Source of the DNA: Curtobacterium sp. UNCCL20
Lineage (GTDB): Bacteria > Actinomycetota > Actinomycetes > Actinomycetales > Microbacteriaceae
Direction: 5' to 3'
DNA: 64,000 nucleotides
Assembly: GCF_900101675.1 (NCBI RefSeq)
Contig: NZ_FNKG01000002.1
Span: 391,005-455,004, forward strand
Shown here: piece by piece, positions 35,351 through 43,597 of the stretch
How positions within the stretch are numbered: the stretch's first letter is position 1
Layout of the letters: every line of letters begins with the position of its first letter
Translations under genes and position numbers: made by a program
Notes under the pieces: generated by a model
What the model was told of the DNA's origin: nothing
What the model saw: the letters and a program-made list of their open reading frames with translations, nothing else
Databases searched by the model: none

Positions 35351-35360
35351 CGATCGTTCC
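35347..35360. promoter_or_regulatory. Candidate operator GTAACGATCGTTCC upstream of aminotransferase
   Basis: Matches GGAACGNNCGTTCC except in the first two bases and overlaps the end of allantoinase. A TACGCT hexamer at 35363-35368 could be the -10, which would place the site over the spacer. It implies a second, regulated promoter inside the cluster. Confidence 0.5.
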
Positions 35361-35392
35361 GATACGCTCGGATCAGGAACGGAGGAACCACC

Positions 35393-36640
35393 ATGCTCCC
35401 AGTGAACCCGCCCGCTCGTCTCCTCATGGGGCCCGGCCCGATCACCGCCGACCCGCGCGTGCTCCGGGCGCTGTCGACGCCGCTGGTCGGCCAGTACGAC
35501 CCGTGGATGACCACGACGATGAACGAGACGCAGGAGCTCTACCGGCAGGTGTTCGGCACCGTGAACGACGCCACGGTGCTCGTCGACGGGACCTCCCGTG
35601 CCGGCATCGAAGCAGCGCTGGTGTCCCTGCTCGCACCCGGCGACCGCGTCCTCGTGCCGGTGTTCGGCCGGTTCGGGCACCTGCTCGCCGAGATCGCCGG
35701 TCGTGCCGGGGCCGAGGTCCACACCATCGAGACCGACTGGGGGCAGGTGTTCACGCCGTCCACGATCGAAGCCGCCATCGCCCGCGTCCGACCGAAGGTC
35801 CTGGCGATCGTGCAGGGCGACACCTCCACCACGATGAACCAGCCGCTCGACGAGCTCGGGGCGATCTGCGAACGGCACGGCGTGCTGTTCTACACCGACG
35901 CCACCGCGACCGTCGGGGGCAACCCGCTCGAGGTCGACGCGTGGGGGATCGACGCCGTCAGTGCCGGGCTGCAGAAGTGCCTCGGCGGCCCGTCCGGCAG
36001 CGCACCGCTCACCCTGTCGCCGAAGGCCGTGGCGGTGCTCGAGCGCCGGCGCAGCGTCGAGGCCGGGATCCGCGAGCCGGGCGACGACGTGTCGGACGAC
36101 CCGATCCGCTCGAACTACCTCGACCTCGCGATGATCCTCGACTACTGGGGGCCGCGCCGCCTGAACCACCACACCGAGGCCGCCTCGATGCTCTACGCGG
36201 CGAACGAGTGCGCCCGCATCCTCCTCGACGAGGGCCGTGACGCCGTCGTCGCCCGGCATGAAGTGGCCGGCCGGGCGATGCTGTCCGGCGTGCAGGCACT
36301 CGGGCTCGGGGTGTTCGGCGATGTGGCGCACAAGATGCACAACGTCGTCGCCGTCGAGATCCCCGACGACGTCGTCGGCGACGAGGTCCGCGCGTCGATG
36401 CTCGACGACCACGGCATCGAGATCGGCACCTCGTTCGGCCCGCTGCACGGCCGGGTCTGGCGGATCGGCACGATGGGCTACAACGCCCGGAAGGACACCG
36501 TCGTGACGACCCTCGCCGCACTCGAGCACGCGCTCCGTCGGGCCGGCCACGCGGTGCCGCACGGCGGGGGCGTCGACGCCGCACTCGACGCGTACCGTGT
36601 GGACACCGCTGCAGGCGTCCCGGCCGAGGTCCTCGCGTGA
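35393..36640 (+). CDS. Alanine-glyoxylate / ureidoglycine-glyoxylate-type aminotransferase (PucG-like)
   Basis: A 415-residue class V PLP enzyme. LLMGPGPITADPRVL at the N-terminus, FYTDATATVGGNPLEVD and the PLP Lys in SAGLQKCLGGPSGSAPL (about 198) are family marks. In Bacillus subtilis PucG moves the amino group of S-ureidoglycine to glyoxylate, giving oxalurate and glycine. Placement directly before allantoate amidohydrolase supports that reaction here. ATG with GGAGG. GTGA overlap with the next gene. Confidence 0.85.
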   Translation: MLPVNPPARLLMGPGPITADPRVLRALSTPLVGQYDPWMTTTMNETQELYRQVFGTVNDATVLVDGTSRAGIEAALVSLLAPGDRVLVPVFGRFGHLLAEIAGRAGAEVHTIETDWGQVFTPSTIEAAIARVRPKVLAIVQGDTSTTMNQPLDELGAICERHGVLFYTDATATVGGNPLEVDAWGIDAVSAGLQKCLGGPSGSAPLTLSPKAVAVLERRRSVEAGIREPGDDVSDDPIRSNYLDLAMILDYWGPRRLNHHTEAASMLYAANECARILLDEGRDAVVARHEVAGRAMLSGVQALGLGVFGDVAHKMHNVVAVEIPDDVVGDEVRASMLDDHGIEIGTSFGPLHGRVWRIGTMGYNARKDTVVTTLAALEHALRRAGHAVPHGGGVDAALDAYRVDTAAGVPAEVLA

Positions 36641-37896
36641 GCGCCGTACCGGTGGTCAGCGCGACCGAGCTCGCGAGCGCCGACGCCGAGCTCGTCGCAC
36701 GGTGGTGCGACGAGCTCGCCACGGTCAGCGCGGAGCCCGGGCGCATCACGCGGGTCTACCTCTCACCGGAGCACGCGCGGGTGAACGCCGTCGTCGGGCG
36801 GTGGATGCAGGACGCCGGGCTCAGTACCTGGCAGGACGCCGCCGGCAACCTGCACGGCCGCGTCGACGGCAGCACCGCTGACGCTCCTGTCCTGCTGCTC
36901 GGCTCGCACCTCGACACGGTGGTCGACGCCGGCCGGTACGACGGCATCGTCGGGGTCCTGATGGCGATCCGCACCGTCGCCCGGCTGACCGCGCGGGGCC
37001 CCCTGCCGGTGGCGCTCGAGGTGATCGCGTTCTCCGACGAAGAGGGCACCCGCTTCGGCAAGGCGCTGCTCGGGTCCTCCGCAGTGGCCGGGGTGTGGGA
37101 CGCGTCCTGGTGGGAGCTGCAGGACGGGGACGGGGTCACGCTCCGCGACGCCTTCGCGCGCTTCGGGCTCGACCCCGACCGGGTCGGCGAGGCAGCGGTG
37201 GACCCGGCGACCCTCGTCGGCTACCTCGAGGCCCACATCGAGCAGGGGCCGTACCTCGAGCAGGCCGGTCAGGCGCTCGGCGTCGTCACGAGCATCGCCA
37301 GCGCCCGCCGCTTCACGGTCGAGGCCGTCGGCGAGGCACGGCACGCCGGCGGCACCCCGTACGAGCGCCGCCACGACGCGCTGCTCGCCGCAGCCGAGGC
37401 CGCCCTGGCGGTCGAACGGATCTGCCGAGCGTCGCAGCACGTCGGCACGGTCGGCACGATGACCGTCGAGCCCGGGGCCGTCAACGTCGTGCCGGGGCTG
37501 GCACGGTTCTCGGTCGACCTCCGCGGGGAGTTCGACGAGGGGCGCGACCGGGTGTGGGAGGAGATCACCAAGGCGTTCACCCTGATCGGCGAACGTCGTG
37601 GTGTGGCCGTCGCGCCGACCGAGGTGCACCGAGCGCCCGCGGTGTTCTGCGCGCCGCGACTGATGGACGCCGTCCGGGCCGGCATCGAGTCGACGGGGGA
37701 GACCGAGCCGATGCGGCTGTTCTCCCGCGCCGGGCACGACGCCATGTCGCTCGGCCTCGTCACCGACGTCGCCATGCTGTTCCTCCGCAACCCGGACGGC
37801 ATCAGTCACCACCCCGACGAGTTCGTCTCCACCGAGGACATCGCCCTCGGACTCGATGCGCTCGCCGTCGCCGTCGAACAGGTGGCAGGCGCATGA
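36637..37896 (+). CDS. allC: Allantoate amidohydrolase, M20 family
   Basis: A 419-residue metal-dependent hydrolase that takes allantoate to S-ureidoglycine, CO2 and ammonia. LLLGSHLDTVVDAGRYDGIVGVL (about 88-110) has the first metal His and bridging Asp, IAFSDEEGTRFGKALLGS the catalytic Glu pair, YLEAHIEQGP another His, and LFSRAGHDAMSLG plus ISHHPDEFV the last ligands. This set is shared with carbamoylases, so N-carbamoyl amino acid hydrolase is the alternative. GTG start overlaps the aminotransferase stop. Confidence 0.88.
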   Translation: MSAVPVVSATELASADAELVARWCDELATVSAEPGRITRVYLSPEHARVNAVVGRWMQDAGLSTWQDAAGNLHGRVDGSTADAPVLLLGSHLDTVVDAGRYDGIVGVLMAIRTVARLTARGPLPVALEVIAFSDEEGTRFGKALLGSSAVAGVWDASWWELQDGDGVTLRDAFARFGLDPDRVGEAAVDPATLVGYLEAHIEQGPYLEQAGQALGVVTSIASARRFTVEAVGEARHAGGTPYERRHDALLAAAEAALAVERICRASQHVGTVGTMTVEPGAVNVVPGLARFSVDLRGEFDEGRDRVWEEITKAFTLIGERRGVAVAPTEVHRAPAVFCAPRLMDAVRAGIESTGETEPMRLFSRAGHDAMSLGLVTDVAMLFLRNPDGISHHPDEFVSTEDIALGLDALAVAVEQVAGA

Positions 37897-38726
37897 GCAC
37901 CGCCGGAACCGACGTCCGCGCCCGCATCGACTCGGTGTGGGACGACCTGTCGCCCGCCGAACGCCGCGTCGCCGCCATGGTCCGCCACGACCCCGAGCTG
38001 CTGCTCGTCGGCACCTCGGCCGAACTCGCCGCCGAGTCCGGCACGTCGAAGGCCACGGTCTCGCGACTCGTGCGGTCCCTGGGCTTCCAGGACGCCGCCG
38101 AGGTCCGGCAGAACCTCATGTCGGCGCGGGGCACCGGGCTGCCGTGGGCAGCGGAGGACGCCGCCCACGTCGACCAGCGTGCCGTGGAGTCCCGCAACCT
38201 CGACGCCGCGTTCGCCTCACTCGCGCGCGCGGATCGTCCCCGTCTCGCGCGCCGGATCGTCCGCGCGCGCCGGGTGCTCGTCATCGGGGAGCGCGGCGCG
38301 TACCCGGTCGCCGTGCAGCTCCGCGCGCAGCTCGCCCAGGTCCGGCCGGACGTCCGGATCGGACCCGCGCCCGGGCAGCGGCTCGGCGAAGAGGTCGCGG
38401 ACCTCGATCGACGGGACCTCGTGGTGCTCGTCACCGTGCGCCGCCACGCGTCCGGGGTCGGACGGCTCGTCCGCCACTGCGTCGGGACCGGGGCCGACGT
38501 CGTCGTGCTCGGCGACCCCACCGCGGCGGTCATCGCTGCCCCGGCGGCCACCGCCGTCCTGTGCCCGGTCGACTCACCGTCGGCGTTCGACTCGATGGCG
38601 GCCCTGTTCGCGGTCGTCGCGGCGATCGCGAACGACGTGTACGAGGCGTCGGGGCCGGGCGGTCGCGCCCGGGTGGACGCGGTGGCGAGTGCCTACGACG
38701 CGCTCGGGGAACTCGCGGCGCCCTGA
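37893..38726 (+). CDS. RpiR/MurR-family transcriptional regulator
   Basis: A 277-residue regulator: N-terminal RpiR HTH (LSPAERRVAAMVRHDPELLL, then AELAAESGTSKATVSRLVRSLG) and a C-terminal SIS domain (about 120-260, LVIGERGAYPVAVQL). It is the last gene of the allantoin operon (ATGA overlap with allC) and most likely controls it through the GGAACGNNCGTTCC dyads. SIS domains usually sense phosphosugars, so the effector in an allantoin cluster is an open question. Its end overlaps the convergent SRPBCC gene by 34 bp. Confidence 0.88.
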   Translation: MSTAGTDVRARIDSVWDDLSPAERRVAAMVRHDPELLLVGTSAELAAESGTSKATVSRLVRSLGFQDAAEVRQNLMSARGTGLPWAAEDAAHVDQRAVESRNLDAAFASLARADRPRLARRIVRARRVLVIGERGAYPVAVQLRAQLAQVRPDVRIGPAPGQRLGEEVADLDRRDLVVLVTVRRHASGVGRLVRHCVGTGADVVVLGDPTAAVIAAPAATAVLCPVDSPSAFDSMAALFAVVAAIANDVYEASGPGGRARVDAVASAYDALGELAAP

Positions 38727-39181
38727 TCGTCGCCGCGGAGCTCCGCGGCGAGCGAGGCGTTCCGCTCCCGGATGAGGCGCGGGAGGTAGCGGGCCAGCGC
38801 GATCCGCTCGGCGAGCAGCCCCAACGGCCCGAGTGGAGCGCTGAACTCGATCTCGTCGACCATCCGCGTGCCGCGTGCCGACGGCTCGAACTGGTGGAGG
38901 TGGTGGAAGCGTGCGAACGGACCACGCACCTGTTCGTCGACGAACCGGTGGGGCGCCTCCAGGGCGGTGATCCGACTCGTCATCCGCCAGACGATCCCGA
39001 AGTGGCGAGCACGCCACGTGACGGACTCGCCCAGGCGGATCGTGCCGGAGGTCGTCCCGTCGACCGCCTGCTCGCCGCTGGCGGCCATCGACCGTTCGTG
39101 CGCGCCGATGTCGAGCGACAGGGCGAACGCCCGCTCGGGTGGCGCGTCGAGCTCGGTGACGACGCGGAAGGCGACGGTCAC
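38693..39181 (-). CDS. SRPBCC (START-like) protein
   Basis: A 162-residue protein with the helix-grip fold used to hold hydrophobic ligands. FRVVTELDAPPERAFALSLDIGAHERSM at the start and RMTSRITALEAPHRFVDEQVRGPFARFHHLHQFE in the middle are typical, ending in LGLLAERIALARYLPRLIRERN. The GTG at 39181 overlaps the GNAT stop (GTGA). Its 3' end overlaps the RpiR gene. Ligand unknown. Confidence 0.8.
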   Translation of the reverse strand: MTVAFRVVTELDAPPERAFALSLDIGAHERSMAASGEQAVDGTTSGTIRLGESVTWRARHFGIVWRMTSRITALEAPHRFVDEQVRGPFARFHHLHQFEPSARGTRMVDEIEFSAPLGPLGLLAERIALARYLPRLIRERNASLAAELRGDDQGAASSPSAS

Positions 39182-39753
39182 GGCGCAGGCCAGACCGTCG
39201 GCGACGTGCGGTCGTCCTCCCGCAGTGCTGCCGCCAGCAGCTGGTCGTGGCGCTGGCCCCGGTGGGAGACGCCAGAGCGCATCCGGCCCTCGTAGCGCAG
39301 GCCGACGCGCTGCGCGATCGCGGCGGACGGCGTGTTCGTCGCGATCGCACGCCACTGCACCCGGACCAGGCCGAGGCCCTGCGGCGGCGCGGCGAAGGCC
39401 CAGTCGAGCACCGCTCGGGCGGCCTCGGTCACGAAGCCGTGCCCGCGACCGTCGGGGTGCATCGCGTAGCCGATCTCGGCGGCGCCGTCCACGAAGCCGA
39501 ACAGCCCGATCGTGCCGAGCAGCCGGTGGTCCTCCGCCCGACGGATGCCGAACTCGTACCGGGTGTCCGCGTGCCACCCGGTGCCGACCACCTCGGTGAT
39601 CCAGTGCCGGGCCTCGGCGTGCCCGTAGGGGACCGGGACCGGCGTGTAGGCGATGACGTCGGGGTCGTTCGCGTAGGCGACGACGTCGCCGGCGTCGGCG
39701 GGTTCCGGGGCGGAGAGCAGGAGCCGATCGGTCCGGAGCGTGACGGGGTCCAT
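39178..39753 (-). CDS. GNAT acetyltransferase, RimJ/RimL type
   Basis: A 191-residue acetyltransferase. LRTDRLLLSAPEPADAGDVV at the N-terminus and EIGYAMHPDGRGHGFVTEAARAVLDWAF (about 93-120) with NTPSAAIAQRVGLRYEG are those of the RimJ/RimL group that acetylates protein N-termini or small amines. First gene of a two-gene minus-strand operon with the SRPBCC protein. Confidence 0.85.
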   Translation of the reverse strand: MDPVTLRTDRLLLSAPEPADAGDVVAYANDPDVIAYTPVPVPYGHAEARHWITEVVGTGWHADTRYEFGIRRAEDHRLLGTIGLFGFVDGAAEIGYAMHPDGRGHGFVTEAARAVLDWAFAAPPQGLGLVRVQWRAIATNTPSAAIAQRVGLRYEGRMRSGVSHRGQRHDQLLAAALREDDRTSPTVWPAP

Positions 39754-39759
39754 GGGGCG

Positions 39760-39765
39760 AGCCTA
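39760..39765 (-). promoter_or_regulatory. -10 element TAGGCT, leaderless start
   Basis: Minus-strand TAGGCT ends 6 bp before the ATG at 39753. Confidence 0.6.
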
Positions 39766-39784
39766 ACGACGGCGGCGAGGGCGG

Positions 39785-39790
39785 TAGCGT
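39785..39790 (+). promoter_or_regulatory. -10 element TAGCGT, leaderless start
   Basis: TAGCGT ends 6 bp before the ATG at 39797. The CGGAGG directly abutting the ATG is too close to act as a ribosome site. Confidence 0.6.
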
Positions 39791-39796
39791 CGGAGG

Positions 39797-40834
39797 ATGA
39801 CGTTCGACGCGCTGCCGTTCCCGGTCATCGACGGCCACAACGACCTGCCGTGGGAGCGCCGCGACACCCACGACTCGGGGGTCGAGGGCATCGACTCCGA
39901 GGACGGCTCGCTGCACACCGACCTGCCGAAGCTCCGAGCCGGCGGGGTCGTCGGGCAGTTCTGGTCGGTGTTCGTCCCCGCCGACGACCCGGACCCGGTC
40001 CGGACCACGCTGCAGCAGATCGACGTCGCCCACCGCATCGTCGAGCGGTACCCCGACGACCTCGTGCTCGCCCGCACCGCGGCCGAGGTCCGCGCCGCGA
40101 TCGACTCCGGCCGGATCGCGTCCCTGCTCGGCGCCGAGGGCGGGCACTCGATCGGCGACGACCTGGCGGTCCTCCGCGACTTCGCCCGACTCGGCGTCCG
40201 GTACATGACGCTCACCCACAACGACGACACCCCCTGGGCGGACTCGGCCACCGGTTCCCACCCGCACGGCGGTCTCACCGACCGGGGTCGCGACATCGTG
40301 GCGGAGATGGAGCGCATCGGGATGCTCGTCGACCTGTCGCACGTGGCGCCGAGCACCATGCGGGACACCGTCGACGTCGCCACGCAGCCGGTGGTCTTCA
40401 GCCACTCGTCCACCATCGCCGTGAACGACCACCCCCGGAACGTCCCCGACGACGTGCTCGCGCGGCTGTCCGACAACGGCGGCGTCGTGATGATCACGTT
40501 CGTGCCGGGGTTCGTGTCCGCAGCGTGGGCCGCGTGGGAGGACGGCGGGTCCGTGGGCGAGCCGCCCACCGTGACCGTGTCGGACGTCGCCGACCACGTC
40601 GAGCACGCCCGAGACGTCGCCGGGGTCCGGCACGTCGGCCTCGGCGGCGACTACGACGGCACCCCGGTGCTGCCCCCGGACCTGCGGGACGTGTCGCGGT
40701 ACCCGGTGCTCGCCGCGGAGCTGCAGCGGCGCGGGTGGAGCGAGGGTGACCTGCGGGCGCTGGCCGGCGGCAACGTGCTGCGGGTGCTCGAGGCGACGGA
40801 CGAGCGGTTCGGGCGGACGGCGCACGTGCGCTGA
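39797..40834 (+). CDS. Membrane dipeptidase family (M19) protein
   Basis: A 345-residue zinc dipeptidase, cytoplasmic here as no signal peptide is seen. IDGHNDLPWE at 11-20 (metal ligands), LLGAEGGHSIG near 113 (bridging Glu), LVDLSHVAPSTM, VVFSHSS and VGLGGDYDGTP complete the renal-dipeptidase active site. It cleaves dipeptides, including ones with D-residues. Divergent from the GNAT gene at 39753, followed by a dispersed repeat. Confidence 0.9.
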   Translation: MTFDALPFPVIDGHNDLPWERRDTHDSGVEGIDSEDGSLHTDLPKLRAGGVVGQFWSVFVPADDPDPVRTTLQQIDVAHRIVERYPDDLVLARTAAEVRAAIDSGRIASLLGAEGGHSIGDDLAVLRDFARLGVRYMTLTHNDDTPWADSATGSHPHGGLTDRGRDIVAEMERIGMLVDLSHVAPSTMRDTVDVATQPVVFSHSSTIAVNDHPRNVPDDVLARLSDNGGVVMITFVPGFVSAAWAAWEDGGSVGEPPTVTVSDVADHVEHARDVAGVRHVGLGGDYDGTPVLPPDLRDVSRYPVLAAELQRRGWSEGDLRALAGGNVLRVLEATDERFGRTAHVR

Positions 40835-40879
40835 CGCGCGCGGTGCGCGCTGCGCGCGGCCGCGCCGCGCCGCGTGGAC

Positions 40880-40949
40880 CCGAGTCTCGCGCTGAGCGAC
40901 ACTCCTCGGGCTGCGGACCGCGAAACGTGTCGCTCACCGCGAGACTCGG
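40880..40949. repeat. TGAGCGACA dyad element, copy 2
   Basis: Perfect 12-bp outer arms (CCGAGTCTCGCG at 40880-40891, complement at 40938-40949) and 10-bp inner arms TGAGCGACAC / GTGTCGCTCA. The centre matches copy 1 in reverse orientation. Like copy 1 it follows a stop codon and a GCGCGCGGTGCGCG run. Confidence 0.8.
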
Positions 40950-40990
40950 CCCGGGCGCCACGGCCGGCACGGTCGGCGCGCTGCGTCGAC

Positions 40991-41007
40991 GGCCTGGAGG
41001 CACGTGG
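40991..41007 (+). repeat. GGCCTGGAGGC-family half site
   Basis: GGCCTGGAGGCACGTGG upstream of the cysK promoter, without a second arm. Confidence 0.55.
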
Positions 41008-41061
41008 TGCGTCCGGTGCTCAGCGCACGTCATCAGACAGGGACACGCGGGGTCCGGTCGC

Positions 41062-41067
41062 TAGGAT
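41062..41067 (+). promoter_or_regulatory. -10 element TAGGAT of cysK
   Basis: TAGGAT lies 62 bp before the cysK ATG, predicting a leader of about 55 nt, unlike the leaderless genes nearby. Confidence 0.5.
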
Positions 41068-41078
41068 CGCAGCGCAGC

Positions 41079-41102
41079 CGTGCCTCCGCAGCGGAGGGCA
41101 CG
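41079..41102 (+). promoter_or_regulatory. Leader hairpin of cysK
   Basis: CGTGCCTCCGC pairs with GCGGAGGGCACG (one bulged G) in the predicted 5' leader, just before the AGAGGA ribosome site. It could affect translation or RNA stability. No known riboswitch is recognised. Confidence 0.4.
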
Positions 41103-41129
41103 CGACCTGACCCGCAGAGGACGGAACCG

Positions 41130-42068
41130 ATGAGCGGCACCATCTACGACAACATCTCGCAGGCGTTCGGGAACACCCCGCTGGTGCGGCTGAACCGCCT
41201 CCCGCAGGACGGTGGCGCCGAGGTGCTCGCGAAGCTCGAGTTCTACAACCCCGGGGCCAGCGTGAAGGACCGGCTCGGCGTCGCCATCATCGACGCGGCC
41301 GAGGAGTCCGGCGACCTGAGGCCCGGCGGCACCATCGTCGAGGGGTCCTCCGGCAACACCGGGATCGCGCTCGCACTCGTCGGCGCTGCTCGTGGGTACA
41401 AGGTCATCGTCACGATGCCCGAGACCATGAGCGTCGAGCGCCGGGCCGTGATGCGCGCGTACGGTGCCGAGATCGTCCTGACCCCGGGCGCCGAGGGCAT
41501 GAAGGGTGCCGTGGCGAAGGCCGCGGCGATCGTCGACGAGACGCCGGGCGCCATCCTCGCCCACCAGTTCGAGACGCTCGCGAACGCGGCCATCCACCGC
41601 CGCACGACGGCCGAGGAGATCCTGCGGGACACCGAGGGCCACGTCGACGTGTTCGTCGCCGGTGTCGGCACCGGCGGCACGATCACCGGCGTCGGCCAGG
41701 TGCTCAAGGAGCGCGTGCCCGGCGTGCAGATCGTCGCGGTGGAGCCGAAGGACTCGCCCCTCCTGACCGAGGGCAAGGCCGGCCCGCACAAGATCGCCGG
41801 CATCGGCGCCAACTTCATCCCGGAGGTCCTCGACCAGTCGGTCATCGACGAGGTGTTCGACGTCGAGCTGGACGACGCGCTCCGGGTCGCCCGCGCGCTC
41901 GCCACCGAGGAGGGGATCCTCGCCGGGATCTCGTCCGGCGCCATCATCCACGCCGCACTCGAGGTCGCCGCTCGCCCGGAGAACGCCGGGAAGCGGATCG
42001 TCGCCATCGTCTGCGACACGGGCGAGCGCTACCTGTCGACGGTGCTCTTCGAGGGACTCACTGCGTGA
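41130..42068 (+). CDS. cysK: Cysteine synthase A
   Basis: PLP enzyme joining O-acetyl-L-serine and sulfide to L-cysteine. 312 residues, normal length. [12 protein letters not shown] near 13, PLP Lys46 in [21 protein letters not shown] (substrate Ser/Thr loop), [13 protein letters not shown] phosphate loop, GISSGAI near the end. ATG at 41130 with AGAGGA. Overlaps cysE by 4 bp, so the substrate-making and cysteine-making enzymes are coupled and may form the cysteine synthase complex. Confidence 0.95.
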   Translation: MSGTIYDNISQAFGNTPLVRLNRLPQDGGAEVLAKLEFYNPGASVKDRLGVAIIDAAEESGDLRPGGTIVEGSSGNTGIALALVGAARGYKVIVTMPETMSVERRAVMRAYGAEIVLTPGAEGMKGAVAKAAAIVDETPGAILAHQFETLANAAIHRRTTAEEILRDTEGHVDVFVAGVGTGGTITGVGQVLKERVPGVQIVAVEPKDSPLLTEGKAGPHKIAGIGANFIPEVLDQSVIDEVFDVELDDALRVARALATEEGILAGISSGAIIHAALEVAARPENAGKRIVAIVCDTGERYLSTVLFEGLTA

Positions 42069-42649
42069 CGCGTCCCGTCCGACGAGGCGTGCTGCGGACC
42101 GTCCGGGAGGACCTGGCTGCAGCGCGTCGCGGTGACCCCGCCTCCCGCGGCGACCTCGAGAACGCGATCGTGTACTCGGGGCTGCACGCCATCTGGACGC
42201 ACCGTCTGACCCACCGGCTCTGGACCGCCGAGGGGCTGCCGGGTTCGCGGTTCGCGGCACGGGTGATCGCGCAGCTGGTGCGTTCGGCGACCGGCATCGA
42301 GATCCACCCCGGAGCACGGATCGGCCGACGCTTCTTCATCGACCACGGCATGGGTGTCGTCATCGGGGAGACCGCGGTGATCGGGGACGACGTCGTGGTG
42401 TTCCACGGCGTCACCCTCGGCGGCCGCGGTGGCGACCACGGCCCGGGAGTGCGTCGGCACCCGACGGTCGGTGACCGCGTGGTCCTCGGGGCCGGGTCCT
42501 CCCTGATCGGTGCGATCACGGTCGGCGCGGACTCCGTCGTCGGCGCCAACACGGTCGTGACGAAGGACGTCCCGGCCGGGTCGGTCGTCACCGGTGTGGC
42601 CGGGACGGCTCGGCCGCGCTCGGGGCACGAGGGCGTCCCGACACTCTGA
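42065..42649 (+). CDS. cysE: Serine O-acetyltransferase
   Basis: Makes O-acetyl-L-serine from serine and acetyl-CoA. 194 residues, the short EpsC-type form lacking the long N-terminal helical domain. Left-handed beta-helix from about 75: [45 protein letters not shown] and [16 protein letters not shown], with catalytic Asp/His in IDHGMG. The GTG overlaps the cysK stop. The C-terminus ends in GVPTL without the classic Ile, which is the usual CysK anchor. Confidence 0.92.
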   Translation: MTRPVRRGVLRTVREDLAAARRGDPASRGDLENAIVYSGLHAIWTHRLTHRLWTAEGLPGSRFAARVIAQLVRSATGIEIHPGARIGRRFFIDHGMGVVIGETAVIGDDVVVFHGVTLGGRGGDHGPGVRRHPTVGDRVVLGAGSSLIGAITVGADSVVGANTVVTKDVPAGSVVTGVAGTARPRSGHEGVPTL

Positions 42650-42727
42650 GCGGAAGCCCGTGCACCGGCCCCGCGGGCGGAAGCCGTGCGCGGCGCCGCG
42701 GGCGGAAGCGGTGCGCCGGCGCCGCGG
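42650..42727 (+). repeat. Three imperfect 25-27 bp tandem units after cysE
   Basis: Units start with GCGGAAGC at 42650, 42677 and 42702 and end in CCGCGG. The last holds the palindrome GCGCCGGCGC and is followed by GGTTTTGG, so it may act as the cysE terminator facing the convergent gene. Confidence 0.65.
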
Positions 42728-42749
42728 CCGGGTTTTGGCGCGGCTCGGC

Positions 42750-43049
42750 TCAGCTGAGCTCGCAGGCGATCCCGTCGCCGTCGGCGTCCGACTTCTTGTT
42801 CGCGTTGTAGAGGGCGTCGTCCTTCTTCACCGTGCCCTTGAGCGCGCGGTAGGTGACCTTGCCCTTCGACGTCACCCGGTTCTTCGTCACGGACTTCTTC
42901 GCGATGCCCCCGGAGTACACCTTGTGCACGGCGGTGCAGTTCTTGTAGACGGTCGGCGCGGCCTCCGCGGTCGAGGTGCCGCCGACCACGGCGGTGGCGG
43001 CGAGGACGGCGGTGGCGGCAGCGATGCCGAGGGTACGGGTGAGGCGCAA
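42750..43049 (-). CDS. Secreted Excalibur-domain protein
   Basis: A 99-residue exported protein. Signal peptide at about 1-30 (TLGIAAATAVLAATAVVGG, cleaved near AEA). The mature part has YKNCTAVHKVYSGGIA and ends in KSDADGDGIACE, the Ca-binding Excalibur motif DxDxDGxxCE with its paired Cys. The TTG start at 43049 is chosen because GGGGAAG lies 5 bp upstream and it gives an intact signal peptide; upstream in-frame starts do not. A role at the cell surface is inferred. Confidence 0.8.
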   Translation of the reverse strand: MRLTRTLGIAAATAVLAATAVVGGTSTAEAAPTVYKNCTAVHKVYSGGIAKKSVTKNRVTSKGKVTYRALKGTVKKDDALYNANKKSDADGDGIACELS

Positions 43050-43213
43050 CGGTTCTTCCCCAGGAAGTCGACGTGACCGCGGAGCGGTCGCCGGGTCGGG
43101 TGCTCGGCGAGCCGATCGTACGACGCCGTGGGCATGCGCCGACCTCCCCAGAACGAGGTTCGCGCGTTCCCGCAAGGTCGCCCACCGTCGGGGGTGTGCG
43201 GCATGCTGGTCGC

Positions 43214-43597
43214 ATGGACGGCGAGGCGCTGCACGAGGTCGCGATCCGCACGGCGATGGGGCTGCCGGCGGTCGCCGAGACCCAGCCCTTCGGTGAGGGC
43301 GCCTTCGTCTACAAGGTGGTCGGCAAGATGTTCGTGATGACGTCCGAGCTGCGGGGCGTCCCGATCGTCAACCTGAAGTGCGCACCGCCCCACGGCGCAG
43401 CGCTCGTCCGGGAGCACGACGAGATCACCCCGGGATGGCACATGAACAAGCAGCACTGGATCACACTGTCACCGGGAGACGGCATCGACGAGACGCTGGT
43501 GGAGGACCTCGTCGGCAACGCGTACGACCTGGTGGTCGCCGGACTCCCTCGGGCGAAGCGACCCATCGAGCCGACGCGCGGAGTGGCACCGGAGTGA
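43214..43597 (+). CDS. MmcQ/YjbR-family protein
   Basis: A 127-residue protein of the YjbR double-wing fold. VAETQPFGEGAFVYKVVGKMFVMT near 18-41 and the ending WITLSPGDGIDETLVEDLVGNAYDLVVAGLP are characteristic. Members are called DNA-binding-like but lack a settled function. Its stop overlaps the MOSC gene's GTG. Confidence 0.85.
   Translation: MDGEALHEVAIRTAMGLPAVAETQPFGEGAFVYKVVGKMFVMTSELRGVPIVNLKCAPPHGAALVREHDEITPGWHMNKQHWITLSPGDGIDETLVEDLVGNAYDLVVAGLPRAKRPIEPTRGVAPE

Noticed and set aside
41068-41129. T-box or known cysteine riboswitch before cysK
   Set aside because: The leader of about 55 nt is too short, and only one simple hairpin is seen, without the T-box bulge sequence.
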